Of a stretch of DNA of 64,000 nucleotides, positions 9,606-22,186 are shown piece by piece (position 1 is the first letter of the stretch; every line of letters starts with the position of its first letter). The notes under the pieces were generated by a model. It was given only the letters and a program-made list of their open reading frames with translations. It did not search any database and had not been told where the DNA came from. A program made the translations under genes and the position numbers. Source of the DNA: Heracleum sosnowskyi (Eukaryota; Streptophyta; Magnoliopsida; Apiales; Apiaceae); contig CM061235.1 in the NCBI GenBank assembly GCA_030848705.1, positions 134,485,228-134,549,227 on the forward strand. The letters run 5' to 3'.

Positions 9606-10778
9606 CTTATTAGACGTACAAGTCTAATAATTTGGGATGAGGCGCCAATACAACATAGATACGATTTTGAGTGTCTTGATCGAACACTTAGAGATTTAAT
9701 GAGAGGTGTTGATTCATCCAGATATCATATTCCTTTTGGGGGTATTACTTTGGTTTTAGGCGGGGATTTTAGGCAAATAATTCATGTTATTCCTCTAGCA
9801 TCAAGAAGTGAAATCGTTTCAGCAGCAATTACAAGGTCAAGACTGTGGAAAACAGTTAAACTAAACCAATTGATACACAATATGTGCATCAACAAAGGAA
9901 GAAATGAAGTTGAAGTATAGAGGATGAAAGATTTTGCAGCTTGGGTTCTGAATATTGGTGATGGCAACATCGAGAGAGCAGTTGATGGAGATGTGGAGGA
10001 TGACAAAACCATTCCCCCTGAATTCTGCAACATTGGTAATGAAAATTCTATTGATGACATGATTGATTCTACATTTCCTAATTTCATACAGAATTACAAG
10101 AATCCCAAGTATTTGAGTGAAAGAGCAATCTTGACTCCCACCAATAGTACTGTTAGTCAGGTGAATTGTTTGATCGTTGAAAGAATCCCTGGAGAGAGTT
10201 TTTCCTATTTTAGTGTTGATACTGCTGAAGAGTTTCCTGGGAGTAGAAGCGAGTTAAATAACAGTTTTCCCACTGAATATTTGAACTCATTAAACGTTCC
10301 AGGTATACCAAGTCATGAATTAAAATTGAAAGAAGGAGTTGTGGTGATGTTAACACGAAATCTCAACCAGACATTGGGTTTATGCAATGGGACAAGAATG
10401 ATGGTTACAAAGTGTCTTCCGCAGTGTGTTCAATGTGAGGTAATATCTGGCACATTTGTTGGCACTAGACATTTTATCCCTCGAATGGAGCTATGTCCAA
10501 CAAAAACCAAACTCCCTTTCAAGCTTATAAGGAAACAAATGCCCTTGCAGATTTGTTACGCGATGACGATCAATAAATCCCAGGGCCAATCACTAGAAAA
10601 TGTTGGTTTGTTCTTACCGAAACCAGTTTTCACCCATGGGCAATTGTATGTTGCAGTTAGTCGTGTCACATCTCCAAAAGGCTTAAAGATTTATATACAA
10701 TCAGAAATGGGGACAACTACCAATATAACACAAAATGTGGTATATAAAGAAGTCTTTGAAAACTTGCCGAAATATTAG
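9606..10778 (+). pseudogene. Helitron helicase (PIF1 family), C-terminal half, broken
   Basis: The readable frame begins LIRRTSLIIWDEAP (Walker B, about 9606-9647). It continues with GGDFRQI (motif III, near 9760), ILTPTN, LKEGVVVMLTRNLN, and the C-terminal helicase motifs MTINKSQGQS and VAVSRVTSPKG, as in PIF1-like helicases fused to Helitron Rep. The protein unwinds donor DNA during rolling-circle transposition. Walker A and the Rep domain are missing because the family A element was inserted upstream of Walker B. An in-frame TAG at 9918-9920 and a TAA with a likely frameshift near 9603 add to the damage. The C-terminal 284 codons from ATG 9924 are open. Confidence 0.88.
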
Positions 10779-11231
10779 GTTGTATAACATTCAGGTCCAA
10801 GAACATGTGTATGTTCTACACCCTATAATGTTTTTGTAATATTAGCAGTTCATTTTTGTAACATTACGTGTGGATTATCTGTTTTTGAAATATTTAAATT
10901 TTAATGGAATATATTACATGTCGTACTTTCTATACATTCATGTGTACTCATAGAGGATTGTTTTTGTAACATTTCAGTTTTATGTTCCAACAATTTCCAT
11001 ACATTTCTGTATACGAGTAAGTACAAGTGAAAGTAAAAATTGAAATATCTACAAATGCAGACACAAATAATGATGATAAACATATAGTAACAGAACTTAC
11101 AGTAATCGAAACTTATGTTACATGGTCCATCAACTGAACGAATTTAACATGGTCCAGAAATAGAACTAATAGTTGGATCAAAGTTTTGAACGTAATTAGA
11201 ATTTGAACATACTTCAATACATACAATAAAT
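10779..11231. other. Spacer between helicase and antisense B3 gene
   Basis: AT-rich sequence between the converging helicase and B3 genes. It contains a direct repeat of a TTTTTGTAACATT-like string near 10850 and 10960. No gene is seen. Confidence 0.5.
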
Positions 11232-12700
11232 CTAATGGGCATCCGTGGGTTTCTTTATGACACGAACACTGAAGTGATTGTATAATTCTTGAGAACACTC
11301 GAAAATACATAAATCTCCAACATCCAATTCCAAGCAGTTCCTAAACTCTAACCACCCATCATGAATAGAAGTACGTTTCATGTCACTTCTCTTCCGAACT
11401 TCAAGTCTCCAGGAAGAAAACATTGAGTACACATTGATGTAATCGATAGAGATATTGAAAATTTCATTATTTGAAAATATTGAAGTATATAAACGAATGT
11501 TATTTATGTTGCATTGGAATGAAAAATAGTATGCCATATGTATGACAATTTATGTGCAGGATATCTTACAACACCAGAATAATCCGGTAACAAATGGGAT
11601 GGTTTGATTGTTATTGCAAACCTAGAAGCTCTGACAGCTATACAAATTAGTGGAAGATTAGTGTAGGTGATATATAAAACAATTGAAAATTAAAGAAAAT
11701 AGAAATTTACCATTACAAATAGGGGATCCAGGGAAGACAATTTCATACAGATGTTCATCAAAGGAAGAAACATTAATCGCACTTAATCCATCATATGTGA
11801 AAAGCAACATATGAAAACATTTCAAATTAGGAACCCCTAAAATTTCACACATACGCCGCAAACAACTGATCTTATGAGTTTCCCGACTAAATGTTCCCCT
11901 AAATACCTTCCCATTACTTAATACAAATTTTGTTGACACCGGAAAATCAAAACCACAACGTTCCATCAATGTTGTAGGTGTTTCCTGTAAATTGAAGTTA
12001 TAAAAATGACAACTGATTTGCATTTTGTTTTGCAACACAAACAACCACAAAATTTTACTAACGGCATATCATTACTTACAATTTCATCCTCAAGTCCAGC
12101 TGTTGAATCAACAAATATAGCAAATCGTCAACCACCATGACCCACAGTAACTAATAAAACATAATGATATTCATGGAACAGAATTATAAATGTTAGAATA
12201 TTATAAAACACAACTATATTACTTCAATCTAGCAGATTTCTTACCTCTTCGAGGATGACATGTCTGCAAATGGTGAATGACAAGAGGATACTCAATCTCT
12301 GAACCATTACTACCTATGATGTACACATTCATATCATGTCGTCCATAATACTCAAACAAGAGCAATTCCCCCCCCCCCCTTTCAACCCAAAATCACGATA
12401 CAAACAATAAACCCCATTTAGAATTGGTCTCCCCTTATTAAAATACACTGGAAGTCGATAACCAATTCACAGAATCAAGTGAAAAGTAGTGGGTAGTCGA
12501 TTATCGTATTTCAAACAGAAATCAGATGGTAGACTCTGTAATGAATTACAAATTCAATTTCATTACAAGTGTAACATACAATTAAACAAACAAAGAATAT
12601 AGGTATGGAATATTACAACACTAACCAATTCATTCATGCCAATATCCTTATGACTTAGGAGTTTCATAAACTTCTCACATATGAAACCACAACAATCCAT
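11232..12700 (-). pseudogene. B3-domain protein gene, multi-exon, broken (B3-I)
   Basis: Reading on the minus strand, exon 1 is 12700-12626 (25 codons from MDCCGF, GT donor). The next exon (about 12530-12250) carries a B3-like pattern: LPSDFCLKYDNRLP, GYRLPVYF, LLLFEYYGRHDMNVYII. Later exons encode a second unit (about 11960-11712, including CFHMLLFTYDG). The last exon ends with the classic B3 C-terminal half (WRLEVRKR, HDGWLEF, LELDVGDLCIFE, FSVRVI) and a stop at 11232-11234. B3 domains bind DNA in plant transcription factors. In-frame stops at 12467-12469 and near 12115 mark it as a pseudogene. A related gene, with an exon 1 of the same length, lies at 44461-45387 at the other side of the RPA1-like pair. 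Confidence 0.68.
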
Positions 12701-14217
12701 TTCTAAAAACATAAGAATAAACCAAAAAACACAATTAGATACAACTGTTCATACCTAAATTTTATTCATATACAAACAGACGAATTGATGTATAATTAAC
12801 CAGATACAAACTAGAAGCATACTTGTGAAATGGTGTAGGAGGGTACAGAACTTCAATTGTAGATATGAGAGGAAAGAGAGAGTAAAGTTGTATAAGTATG
12901 TTAAAAAGGGAGTAAAAACTGTTAAAAATAGTAATAATTGTTGCTTTCTTACATTACTAGAATATTCTAAACTCAGATCCTTTAAAAAATTAATTATGTG
13001 TTTATTTAAAAATTACTCAAAATTATATTTTGAAATTAGTTTTTGGGGCAAGACTGTTTTCATATATCAATGTCATGCACAGATAATAGTGAGAAACAAT
13101 ATTTTCGAAATTATTCTATATAAAATCTTATTTTTGCAAAATAATATTTTAGCAAAATTTAATTCTAAAAACATTTTGATATGATGGTCAATTTGCAAGA
13201 AGTCTCATATTTGTGTATAACTGAAAACAGTGTATGATAAGTATTATTCTAAAAAATGAAAATTAGAGTTAATTAATAAAGCATCTTCCAAGAATTAATC
13301 AGAATGATGAATCGGATCATTAAACAGAAATAATATTTATTTGAAATAAATATTCGGATTACATAGATAAATAAAGGCTTCAAGGATATATTTTTTAAAA
13401 AAATTTATTCAAATTTACTATTATGAACGATTTGTGACCAAATAACCCGTTTTCTGAGTAACTATTCTACTTAGGGAACAACCAATTACAAATTAGAACA
13501 TCTATACTCTTTATTAATTAGCAAAACAATGTGAAAATGATGTATGGTACTAAAGTACCAAAGTACCAAATTTGGTTATCACTAAATGTGGGTTCGATTC
13601 GTCGTAACTACATTATTTTACAAGATTTATTTACTTTAAATTCTTTAGATTCATTCAGGTTTCGATTACTTACAACTACGTAATTATATAATATTTATTT
13701 ATTCACTTTAAATTCATTAATTTCATCGAGGTTCGATTCCTTGCAGCTACGCAATCATACAAGAATTATTTATTTACCTTAATTTGTTTAACTTTATAAT
13801 AATTAAATAGTGATTATTTATTATATTATTTTAATCATTCAATTCTCGATAAATATATTTTTTAATAAATTTTTTAATAATTTAACAATATTAATATTTT
13901 AATATCGTCTCATATCCGGCCCGTACTTGGCACGGGTTATCAGCAAAGAAGTAGTTGGGTCGCATTAAAATTGAACAACTACATAGTGTTACTTCTCCCC
14001 TCATAACTTTACTTTCACTTTATCTATCAGGTGTCTAAAACTTAGATCTGACATTAGGTTAACTACAAAGCCGCCCAACTGCAGACAATTTCCAGAATTA
14101 ATTCTTCCAACCAACACTGTATGATGAATCATTTAATTAGCAAGCAAGTATTTGTTCTGGTTATGATTACAATCTATGTCTTTTATTACAACCTCTTTTT
14201 TGTAGTACTTTGTCATA
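12701..14217. other. AT-rich spacer with B-box-like repeats and a hairpin
   Basis: There is no convincing gene. It contains three related units around GGTTCGATTC (13590-13752), and an imperfect hairpin (CCCGTACTTGGCACGGG, 13920-13936) like the terminal hairpin of the Helitron family further right. The open frame at 12825-13184 is AT-rich low-complexity sequence without recognisable motifs. Confidence 0.5.
13590..13752 (+). repeat. Three units with a tRNA B-box-like core
   Basis: GGTTCGATTC-type cores followed by a CTACG-like string occur at 13590, 13659 and 13730, so the period is 69-71 bases. Each is followed by an AT-rich stretch ending in TTTACTTTAAATTC or similar. GGTTCGANTCC is the internal B box of tRNA genes and of tRNA-derived SINEs, but no A box is evident. 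Confidence 0.5.
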
Positions 14218-16396
14218 ATGTTCTTCAACAAATATCATATTGTGGAAGATTTGAATGACTCAACAAATGATTGGCTGGTCCGAGGAAGAGCACAGGCCGT
14301 ATAGAAAGGAATAACAAGAGAAATAAATGAATTCCGAGGTTATAATCTTATATTCATCGATGACCGTGTAAGAAAACTATAACCTTCCATTCTGTTATAA
14401 TGACGATATAATTTGGGATACATCAATTACACAACTTAACTTTATTTGGTATGTAGAATGCTAGGATCCATGCTTTTATTGCACTTCAAATTTCTTTGAA
14501 ATATGAAGGTTACTTGAAAGAGGGTCAAATATATAACCTATCAGATTTTTCTGTTAAGTACTACATTGGTGATGAAACCAGCCGTTCTGTTAGAACTGAT
14601 AAACATATATACTTTACAAATGACACCAAGCTTATCAAAGATGAAGATGAGGGAATGAAAATTGAACCCCAATGTTTTGTTTTTTTTTATTTGGAGGACG
14701 TGCAAAACAGAAAAAATGACAATCGGTATTTAATTGGTAATTTCCCAACCTCCAAATTTAATCAAACTTTAAACATATGTTCCTTTTATATTATATTGTG
14801 CCCTTATGTTAATTTTAAAACATTTGTTACTAGATATTGTTGGTGTCTTAGACAGCATTCCAAGGAAGAACATGTATAAAAAGAATGATGTGGAGAAATC
14901 AAATGTGAAGTTTACACTGTTCGATGGGAGGTACTTGAAACATTGTTATGAAACCAAATTTGGATTTCAAATTTTGGTGTATAATACTCATTCATGTTTA
15001 TACCATATGTTATGCAAATGTCACGTTTTCCCATGATTTTGGAGATACATTTCTGAAAAACCTGGAAGATGATCTAGAGCAACCTGTTATAATTATAATA
15101 GCAAGTGCAAAGATCACAGAATGGAATGGTACAATGTTTTTACTTTAATTTTTTCAGATTTATTCAATATATTCCAATTTTTTTCACTTCGCTTGATTAA
15201 CAGATGAAGTGTCCCTAACCAACTAACCGGCAACCAGATTCTACATAAATAGAAACCATCATAGTGTGAAAGAAATCAGAAATAGGTAACATTATTTTTG
15301 TCCTATATAATCATATAAATTACTTATAACTAAATTACAATTATTTAATAGAATTGCAGATAAATCATTCTATGTACTTGATTTTGAAGACGAAGAGGAT
15401 AAAGGAATTCCTTGCCTTACTGTTAAAGAGTTGTTCAACTTGAAAGAGGACTACATTGAGGTACAATAAATAATTTTGTGTAAATTGTAATTCTTCAGAC
15501 TTATGTAATTTTGTCAACCTATATGATCATACAGAAAAAGGTTCAATACAAAGTTATTGTCAAAAAAATTGAGAAGAAAGTCAATTGGTATACCAATTAC
15601 TGTGCAAAATGTGACATTGACATAGAGTTGGTTGACAAGAAATACCAGTATGGACAGTGTGGGAAGATATATCCTTATCCGGATAAAAGGTAAAAAAAAT
15701 TCATAATTTGATTCTTATTAAATGCATGTCATGCAAATAATGTATATTACACATGTAGGTATCAGTTAACAACTTTATGCTCAGATAGCAGCGGGACTAT
15801 TCCTATTATTTGGAATGATGAGGAGGTTATACGTTTATGCGGAAAGACAGTTTACGATCTCATAGCGGACGATGAAGAGGTTACCAAAATTCCCTAACCT
15901 TTATGAAACTCAAACTTTTGTAGTTTATCAAACAGTTTTCATTTGGAAATCAGGTAGAAGATGGTGAGAAATTCCCAGCCGTACTGAAATAATTTGAAAA
16001 AAAAAAAAGATTACAACATCACAATAACAATCACAAACGAAAATGTGAAAGAAGGATCCAGAGTATATACTGCGGCAAAAATTTCAGATCCAAATGAAAT
16101 TTCAGGAAATCATTCTCCAAACGACAAAAACAACATTGAAGTTAAACCAACTGAAATATCCATGGTAAGTTTGTATATCTGTGCAATTTTTAACAACTGA
16201 TTGGACCAACAATTATTAATGGTTTAATTCACACAACAGAGTTAGTTAAACAAGACAAGTCCTCCCACTGGCAAGTCTACTACAGAGAAAATTAAACGGA
16301 GGAAAACACCAGAACCAGTTGAATGCATATTACAAGGCAAACAAGAGACCAAAAAACAGAAGTTGAAAAACAGAAAGACAAATTCTGTAAGTTAAT
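14218..16396 (+). pseudogene. RPA1-like single-strand DNA-binding protein gene (RPA-I), broken
   Basis: This is a multi-exon copy of a replication protein A 70-kDa-like gene. Exon 1 from ATG 14218 gives FFNKYHIVEDL and FRGYNLIFIDD, part of an OB fold. The next exon has EGQIYNLSDFSVKYY. Further exons include VGVLDSIPRKN, LEQPVIIIIASAKI, ATRFYINRNHHSV and LTVKELFNLKEDYIE. A zinc-ribbon exon carries CAKCDIDIELVDKKYQYGQC (15595-15660), and the next gives SSGTIPIIWNDEEV. The tail near 16260-16396 is Lys-rich. An in-frame TAG at 14302-14304 replaces a Trp of the sister copy, and a TAA lies near 15988. RPA1 binds single-stranded DNA, and Helitrons often carry such genes. The second copy follows directly. 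Confidence 0.75.
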
Positions 16397-16937
16397 ATCT
16401 TTCAACCGTCAATATTTTAAAACCGTGAAATCAATTTTAACACTTTATTTTGATAACACATTTTCATAAATAAAGTTATGGTATGGGACGCTATTGTGAA
16501 ATAAATTTTAACACTAAATTTTCACATTTTCAGAAATAAAGCTATGGTATGTCAAGCGATCCCACTTTGTGAAGATATGCTATGTTGGAGAAACTCTGCT
16601 ATGTAATATTTTAACGTTTTACATTACTGATGACATGGTACTTTTCAAGCTTCTAACAATATGTGTGTAATATATTTCCATCTGCATTTTATCGTTTTGA
16701 CAGTGAATATTGTTTACACATAAACTGCCATTACACTTATTAACTTCTTCACCAAACCACAGTCTGCACCTTCCAGATTTTAATACAACTTATTAAATTA
16801 AACAGTTACCTTTCAAATCAAAAAACAACCAAAATTTAACATACTATAAAATCCATGACCAATTTCATAGAAACAAATAGCACAAAAGAAGTAGTTAAAA
16901 TAATACATTGACAGAAATTATCCATACAGAAGTCACT
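16397..16937. other. Spacer between the two RPA1-like genes
   Basis: AT-rich, with a short direct repeat (AATAAAGYTATGGTATG, near 16472 and 16536). No gene is seen. It presumably contains the end of RPA-I and the promoter of RPA-II. Confidence 0.5.
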
Positions 16938-18380
16938 ATGTCAAGTAACAACTATGTATACTTGAGAAATGTTGAGAAAGGAAGAACGGATTGGAAATTA
17001 AAGGTGAGAGTAATTAGAGAATGGAGAGGAATAACACCAACTGGAGAAATTTTCAAAGGTTACAATCTACTACTACTTGATGCAAAGGTGTACTAATTAT
17101 TATATGAAATTACTATATCAGAAGGTACTAATTATTTTTATACTAAGCTCTCATGTTTCTCTCTTAAACAGAATGTTAGAATGGTAGCTTATGTACCAGA
17201 ATGGTTGATTGAAAAAATGCGCAAAATTTTTACAGTTGGAAAAATGTACACAATTACAAACTTCCAAGTCAAAGACTACACGCCCAATGACAAGTGGAGA
17301 TGTGTAAACAACGACAAACAGATCCTCTTAACAAATAACACCAAAGCAAGAGAAATGGAAGAGACTGAATATTTCATTGCAAGTAACCACTTTGATTTCT
17401 TTGAAATGGAAGATCTCCCAAAGCTAGCAAAACAAAATCTGATTTTGGCATGTACTTCAATTTACAACTACATGTTTTCAAATTTGCTATATATAATTAG
17501 ATTCAATTTTGTAGATGTGGTTGGAGTGGTTATCAAAAGAGACAATATCAAACCAGTCTGTAACAAAAAGTTAGGCACAGATCAGATGCAAGTGAGGATG
17601 AAGATCACAGATGGAAAGTAAGAAATTACATTCACGTGATTAGTACATTTCACTGACATATTACATCGTGCTTTGTAATATCAACTTCATTCTTTCTAAC
17701 ATATTTCTTTTTTATTAGGAAAAAGATTAATGTCATATTCTCAGATAAGTTTGTGGAAGAATTCCAACAAGATGTTGACACAAATCAATATGAAGAACCT
17801 CTAATACTCATAATCGCAAGTGAAAAAGTTAGAATATGGAAAGGTATTTCACTAAACACAAAACGACAGTCCAAATTATACAAACTAACATTTGTATTTG
17901 TAAAACCAGAGGAAACAGATATTTGCAATTTCTCGCCTACAGCATACTACATCAACTACAAACATCATAGTGTGCTTCAACTACGAAAAATGTTAGGATT
18001 GTGACTATAAAGAACAAAAAGTTTACATCACCAAAATTACTAACATTATTTCAATTGGTTTATGTTACTTATTAGGCTATCACAAACGAACTTCTCAGAA
18101 CAAAACTTCTCCACAACCCAACCCAAAAAAACTTTAAAACTCTTTACTGTGGCAGAAATCAAGAACTTGGACCAAGACTACATATTGGTAAAGTTCTAAA
18201 CAGAGATTTTAGGTATTATTATATCTTCAACCAATTATTAATGTTGTTAACTTAACTTTGCAGGAAGAGGTAGTATGTCAAGTTCAAATTAAATATATCG
18301 AAGAGATGGACACATGGTTTTATCCGCGTTGCATAACCTGTTATAAGCAACTCCATTTAGTGGAAGCATACCACATATGC
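16938..18380 (+). pseudogene. RPA1-like gene RPA-II, 5' part, split by a retrotransposon
   Basis: I take ATG 16938 as start; an upstream TTG in frame is not a plant start. Exon 1 reads RTDWKLKVRVIREWRG and IFKGYNLLLLDAK, an OB fold. The second exon (from 17172) gives VGKMYTITNFQVKDY. Exon 3 has VGVVIKRDNI. Exon 4 has EEPLILIIASEKVRIW. Exon 5 has TAYYINYKHHSVLQLRKM. Exon 6 has LFTVAEIKNLDQDYI. Exon 7 starts a zinc ribbon with YPRCITCYKQLH and stops where the family A element enters, between two Cys of the ribbon. The gene resumes at 43531. Intron ends mostly fit GT-AG. I see no premature stop in these exons, so the gene may have been coding-competent when hit. Confidence 0.78.
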
Positions 18381-19687
18381 TGTTAGGCTTAAGGCATGTC
18401 TGAATACCACTATTAACAAGCCTATACATTGTGACTATGTCACTCTACATGACCTAGTGAATTCTTTCACTAGGATATAGTATAGGTCTCCATTGTACTT
18501 GTCTTGTGTTCATGTACTTAGCTTTATTCTGTATGCTCAAAGCTATAATGAGCTTAGTAAGTTTCTTGCACCTAGAATGTACATAGGCCATGGAATAATT
18601 ATCCTGGTAGAAGTTCAGAAATGTTCATGTAGCAGGATGGAGATGAATAAGGCCCTGAAGAAATAAGTTGCAGAAATTTATCTAAGTCCCTGTACCGTGA
18701 AGTCAAAATAAAGCTATGTCGTGAAGTCCTCAAAATCCATGTCGTGAAGTACTGAGATCGCATAGTCCTAAATGAACTATGTCAGGAAGTCTTCATTACT
18801 CATGTCGTGAAGTGTTGAGATCGCAAAGTCAGGTTGTACTAGATCGTGAAGTCCTCAAAAAGGCTATGTCGTGAAATCCTCAAAAAGGCTATTTCGCGAA
18901 GTCTTCAAAAAGGCTATGTCGCGAAGTCTTCAAGAAGGCTATATCGCGAAGTCCTCACTAAACCTATATCGCATACTCCTGAAACAGTCATATATCAAAG
19001 TCCTCATATAGCAAAGTCAAGAATGCACTATGTCGACAAGTCAAAGAATCAGGAATATGCTGGAGTTCACGATGTCAACACTTAGCCATTCATAACAAGA
19101 CAAATGAAGGTACATAACCAAAATTCAATGGAGACAAATACTGAAGCATCTGTTATGGTAAGGTGGTCCAAAGAACAGATGGAAAATCTACAGCAAAACT
19201 TGGAGAGAAAGATTATAGACAAGCAGCTACAGAAACGGGAAAGACTCCGAAAATCAAATGGTCCTTCCTGACACAGTTAACTTCTTATGGCAGGACAAGT
19301 TGGACTTTGAGCTAGGGGTAACTGTGTAAATAGGTGTGTGCACCAGTTTGTATAGGTCTATATATATTGTGCACACCCTACTGTTAGCTGTAAGAGAGAG
19401 TTACACAGAAATATTCAAGCACTCTTTTCTCTGTAAGCAAAGCAAGAAAATATTGTTCTTGTTTAGAAGCCAGAATTTCACTTGTGAAATTTTGGAAGCT
19501 TTAGTATTTAATTTACTTAATACAAAGTAGATTAAAGTGATTGTGTTTGTTCTGCTTATTTTCATTCCGCATTTTTTACAACATAATCTCTCACAGCTTA
19601 TTAGTTTTCAAGAATCGAAAAATATCAAAACTATCCATTCACCCCCCCCCCCTCTGTCTAGTTTATTAGTGCTATTCATTTCTAACA
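18381..19687 (+). repeat. 5' LTR of family A copy 2 (1307 bp)
   Basis: It runs from TGTTAGGCTT to TTTCTAACA. It holds the same motif array as copy 1 (about 18700-19040), with units like GGCTATGTCGCGAAGTC. It has one array unit more than its partner 3' LTR, which explains the 27-bp length difference. TATA-like CTATATATA lies near 19360. Confidence 0.94.
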
Positions 19688-19689
19688 AG

Positions 19690-19701
19690 TGGTATCAGAG
19701 C
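19690..19701 (+). promoter_or_regulatory. Primer binding site (tRNA-Met type), copy 2
   Basis: TGGTATCAGAGC, complementary to the 3' end of initiator tRNA-Met, lies two bases after the 5' LTR. It is the usual minus-strand primer site of copia and Sirevirus elements. Confidence 0.9.
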
Positions 19702-19814
19702 AGGCTGTTGACATACAAACAGGAAAAGATCAAGAATAAGTTCACAGAAACTAAGTAGTATATATCTAGATTCCTCCCTTTAACAAGTAGCACTACAGTC
19801 TATGGAAGTAGAAG

Positions 19815-22163
19815 ATGTTGCTTTTCATCAAAGCTTCAAACCTCATGTACTTAGACATTCTAAAGCATGGTCCCTTTACTCCAATGATTGAGATTGCTGA
19901 AACAATTGTTGGTACTGAGATAATACCAGCAAGACATGTACCTAAAGACCCCTCCAAATACACTGATCCTGAAAAGGAGAAAATAGCACTAGATGGACAT
20001 CTCCAACTTATCATTTGTGAATCTATGGATTTCAACATGTATGGTAATGTTTCTCATTGTATTAGTGCAAAGAAGATGTGGGATCTTATAGAAGTTCTAT
20101 GTGAAGGAACTCCAGAAGTAAGAAAGAACAAGAAGCAGATTCTGGTCTCTCAGTATGAAGCTTTCATGGCTCAGCCAAAGGAGGGAATCACAGAAGTGTT
20201 TGAGAGGTTCAACAAGCTAATAAATGAGCTCAAACTCTATGACAAACACTATGAAACAGAAGAACTCAACATGAAGTTCTTGCTGACTCTACCAGATCAC
20301 TTGGAACCAAGAATATCTTCCCTCAAAGAAAGGGATCTAACCAAGATTGGTTTTGATGTGTTGTATGGTGTTTTGAAAACATATGAGCTAGAGTTGTTTC
20401 AAAAGAGATCCATTCAAGCAAAGCAAGGATTAATGGCCAATACTTCGTGTGCCCTTATTGTTGACAATTTAGTCAAAGAATGGAATCTCTTAAAGTCAGT
20501 CAAGTCAAGATTGAAGAGCTGAAAGTTGAAGACACTGGTGATGAGACTCAAGTTATCTATGATTTTCCTGAGGAAGATGAATTCTACAGAATAGATGAGC
20601 TGGACAAAATGGAAAACAAATCTTTGCCTATATGGCTAGGAGATATCCTAACATTAGGTTCAAAAGGAAGAAGCCATTTAATTCCAAGTTTAATGCTGGA
20701 AATGCTGGTGGATCAAGTGGCTCAAACTCCTTTCAATAGAGGAAAAGGGATTGTTGGTGCTGCTAAAGGAGGATACAAGTCTGGGAGTGTGGATAGGTCC
20801 AAGATAAGGTGCTATAACTGCAATGAACTTGGGCACTTTGCCACAGAGTGCAAGAAGCCAAAACAGGTCAAAAAGGACAAAGCATACTTAGAGCTTGAAG
20901 CTAAGTATGAAGCTCTACTCAAGAAACAGCAGGGTAAATCTTTTATTGCAGAGGGAAAGTGATGGGATGATTCTGATGAAGAATAAGAACAGGAGTATTC
21001 AAACTATGCCTTGATGACATTTTCTGATGATGGTGATTCTTCAAGTCAGGTACATATTCTTACTTCTCTTGATATGACTCCCTCTCCATACAAGCAAACT
21101 GTTGAAGACATGAGTACTGAGATGTTCAATATTCACACTAGCATGTTAGTTGCCAATGAATAAATTAACAGGCTAACTGCTAAAAATCTTAAACTTACAG
21201 AAAAGAATGAGGAACTTGAATTAATGGTTGTGAGCCTTGATGGTTTGAAAAAGGAAGTTGAGTATCTTAAGAATAAAGTGGCTTGTGCTGAACAGATAGA
21301 AATAGTTCTTAGAGAACAAATTGCTGAAAATGAATTAAAAATAAGAAGCTATAGAAACTCCTCTGAGCTTATTCAAACCTACCACAAGGAACACACTGAA
21401 GACTGTAAGGTTGGAATTGGTTTTGATTATGAGAATGACAAGGAAAGGAAGAAGGCTAAGGGCAAAGGAAAATAATCTTTTGTAAACAAAAATGCTCCAA
21501 CTATTTTGTCTAGTGTCAAAGAGCCCATCTTCAAAAAGAGTGTTGTTGAGTTTGATGAGGATCTACTAGTTATCAAACAACAATTCTTCCTCTCCCAAGT
21601 CTGTTGATCAGAAAGAAACCAAAGACAACCTTGTCAAGAGTCCTAAATTCAAGAAAGAAGTTGTTAAGAAGAAGAAACAAAACAGAAATGGTAAGGTAGG
21701 TGTCAACAAGGGCAACAATTATGCTTATGTGCCAAATGCTCCTAGGAAACAGTGTCAGAAATGCTTATCTGTGAATCATTTGACTCATAAGTGTAATAAA
21801 CCTATAAATGTTGAAGTTGATAACCTGAGTAACCATTCTGTTGGCATGAACAATATCCATGATTCTTTCTATGGAAATTCTAACTGCATGACATGTTATG
21901 TGACTGTGATTGTTAATTGTTTATCTCTAAAGCATAAACTTGATTCTGCACAATCTTGTAAATCACACACACATATGCACACTCATAGGACAGGATCCCC
22001 AATCAAGTTTGAGAGGGTAAAAAATTCATGTGAGCCTAAGAGTGTGAACTCTAAAGTCACAAACACGGTGAAGTCTCCTATTGTGAAGAATGTTGTTTAT
22101 GATAGAAGATTCAATAACAAAACTGTTTCTAAATCAACTGGACCCTACCATGTGTGGGTATAA
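19815..22163 (+). pseudogene. gag of family A copy 2, broken
   Basis: The first part (19815-20522) reads WDLIEVLCEGTPEVRKNKK, FERFNKLINELKLYD and LTLPDHLEPRISSLKERD, the UBN2-type capsid fold of plant copia gag. A frameshift near 20450 leads into 20480-20962, which holds the zinc knuckle CYNCNELGHFATEC. Stops at 20984 and 21160 follow, then a coiled-coil piece (21224-21475) and a second knuckle CQKCLSVNHLTHKC (near 21750). More than one zinc knuckle in gag is typical of Sireviruses. The N-terminal start seems lost. The protein would have packaged element RNA in virus-like particles. Confidence 0.85.
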
Positions 22164-22186
22164 AAAACAACTTAGTCATTATGTGA

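Larger units (their letters stand above)
9584..18380 (+). mobile_element. Helitron-derived block, left segment
   Basis: Between two Sirevirus insertions lies older DNA holding a PIF1-type Helitron helicase C-terminal half (plus strand), an antisense B3-domain gene, one complete RPA1-like gene and the start of a second. Plant Helitrons commonly carry RPA-like single-strand binding genes beside Rep/Hel. The Rep domain and the 5' terminus are outside the window. I could not find a convincing CTRR 3' terminus after 45387, so the extent is inferred from gene content. Confidence 0.7.

Noticed and set aside
12825..13184. A 119-codon open frame as a real gene
   Set aside because: It is Lys/Asn/Phe/Ile-rich because of AT-rich sequence, with no motif and no exon partner.
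13919..13937. A Helitron 3' terminus at the hairpin
   Set aside because: The stem is imperfect and no CTRR follows at the right distance on either strand.
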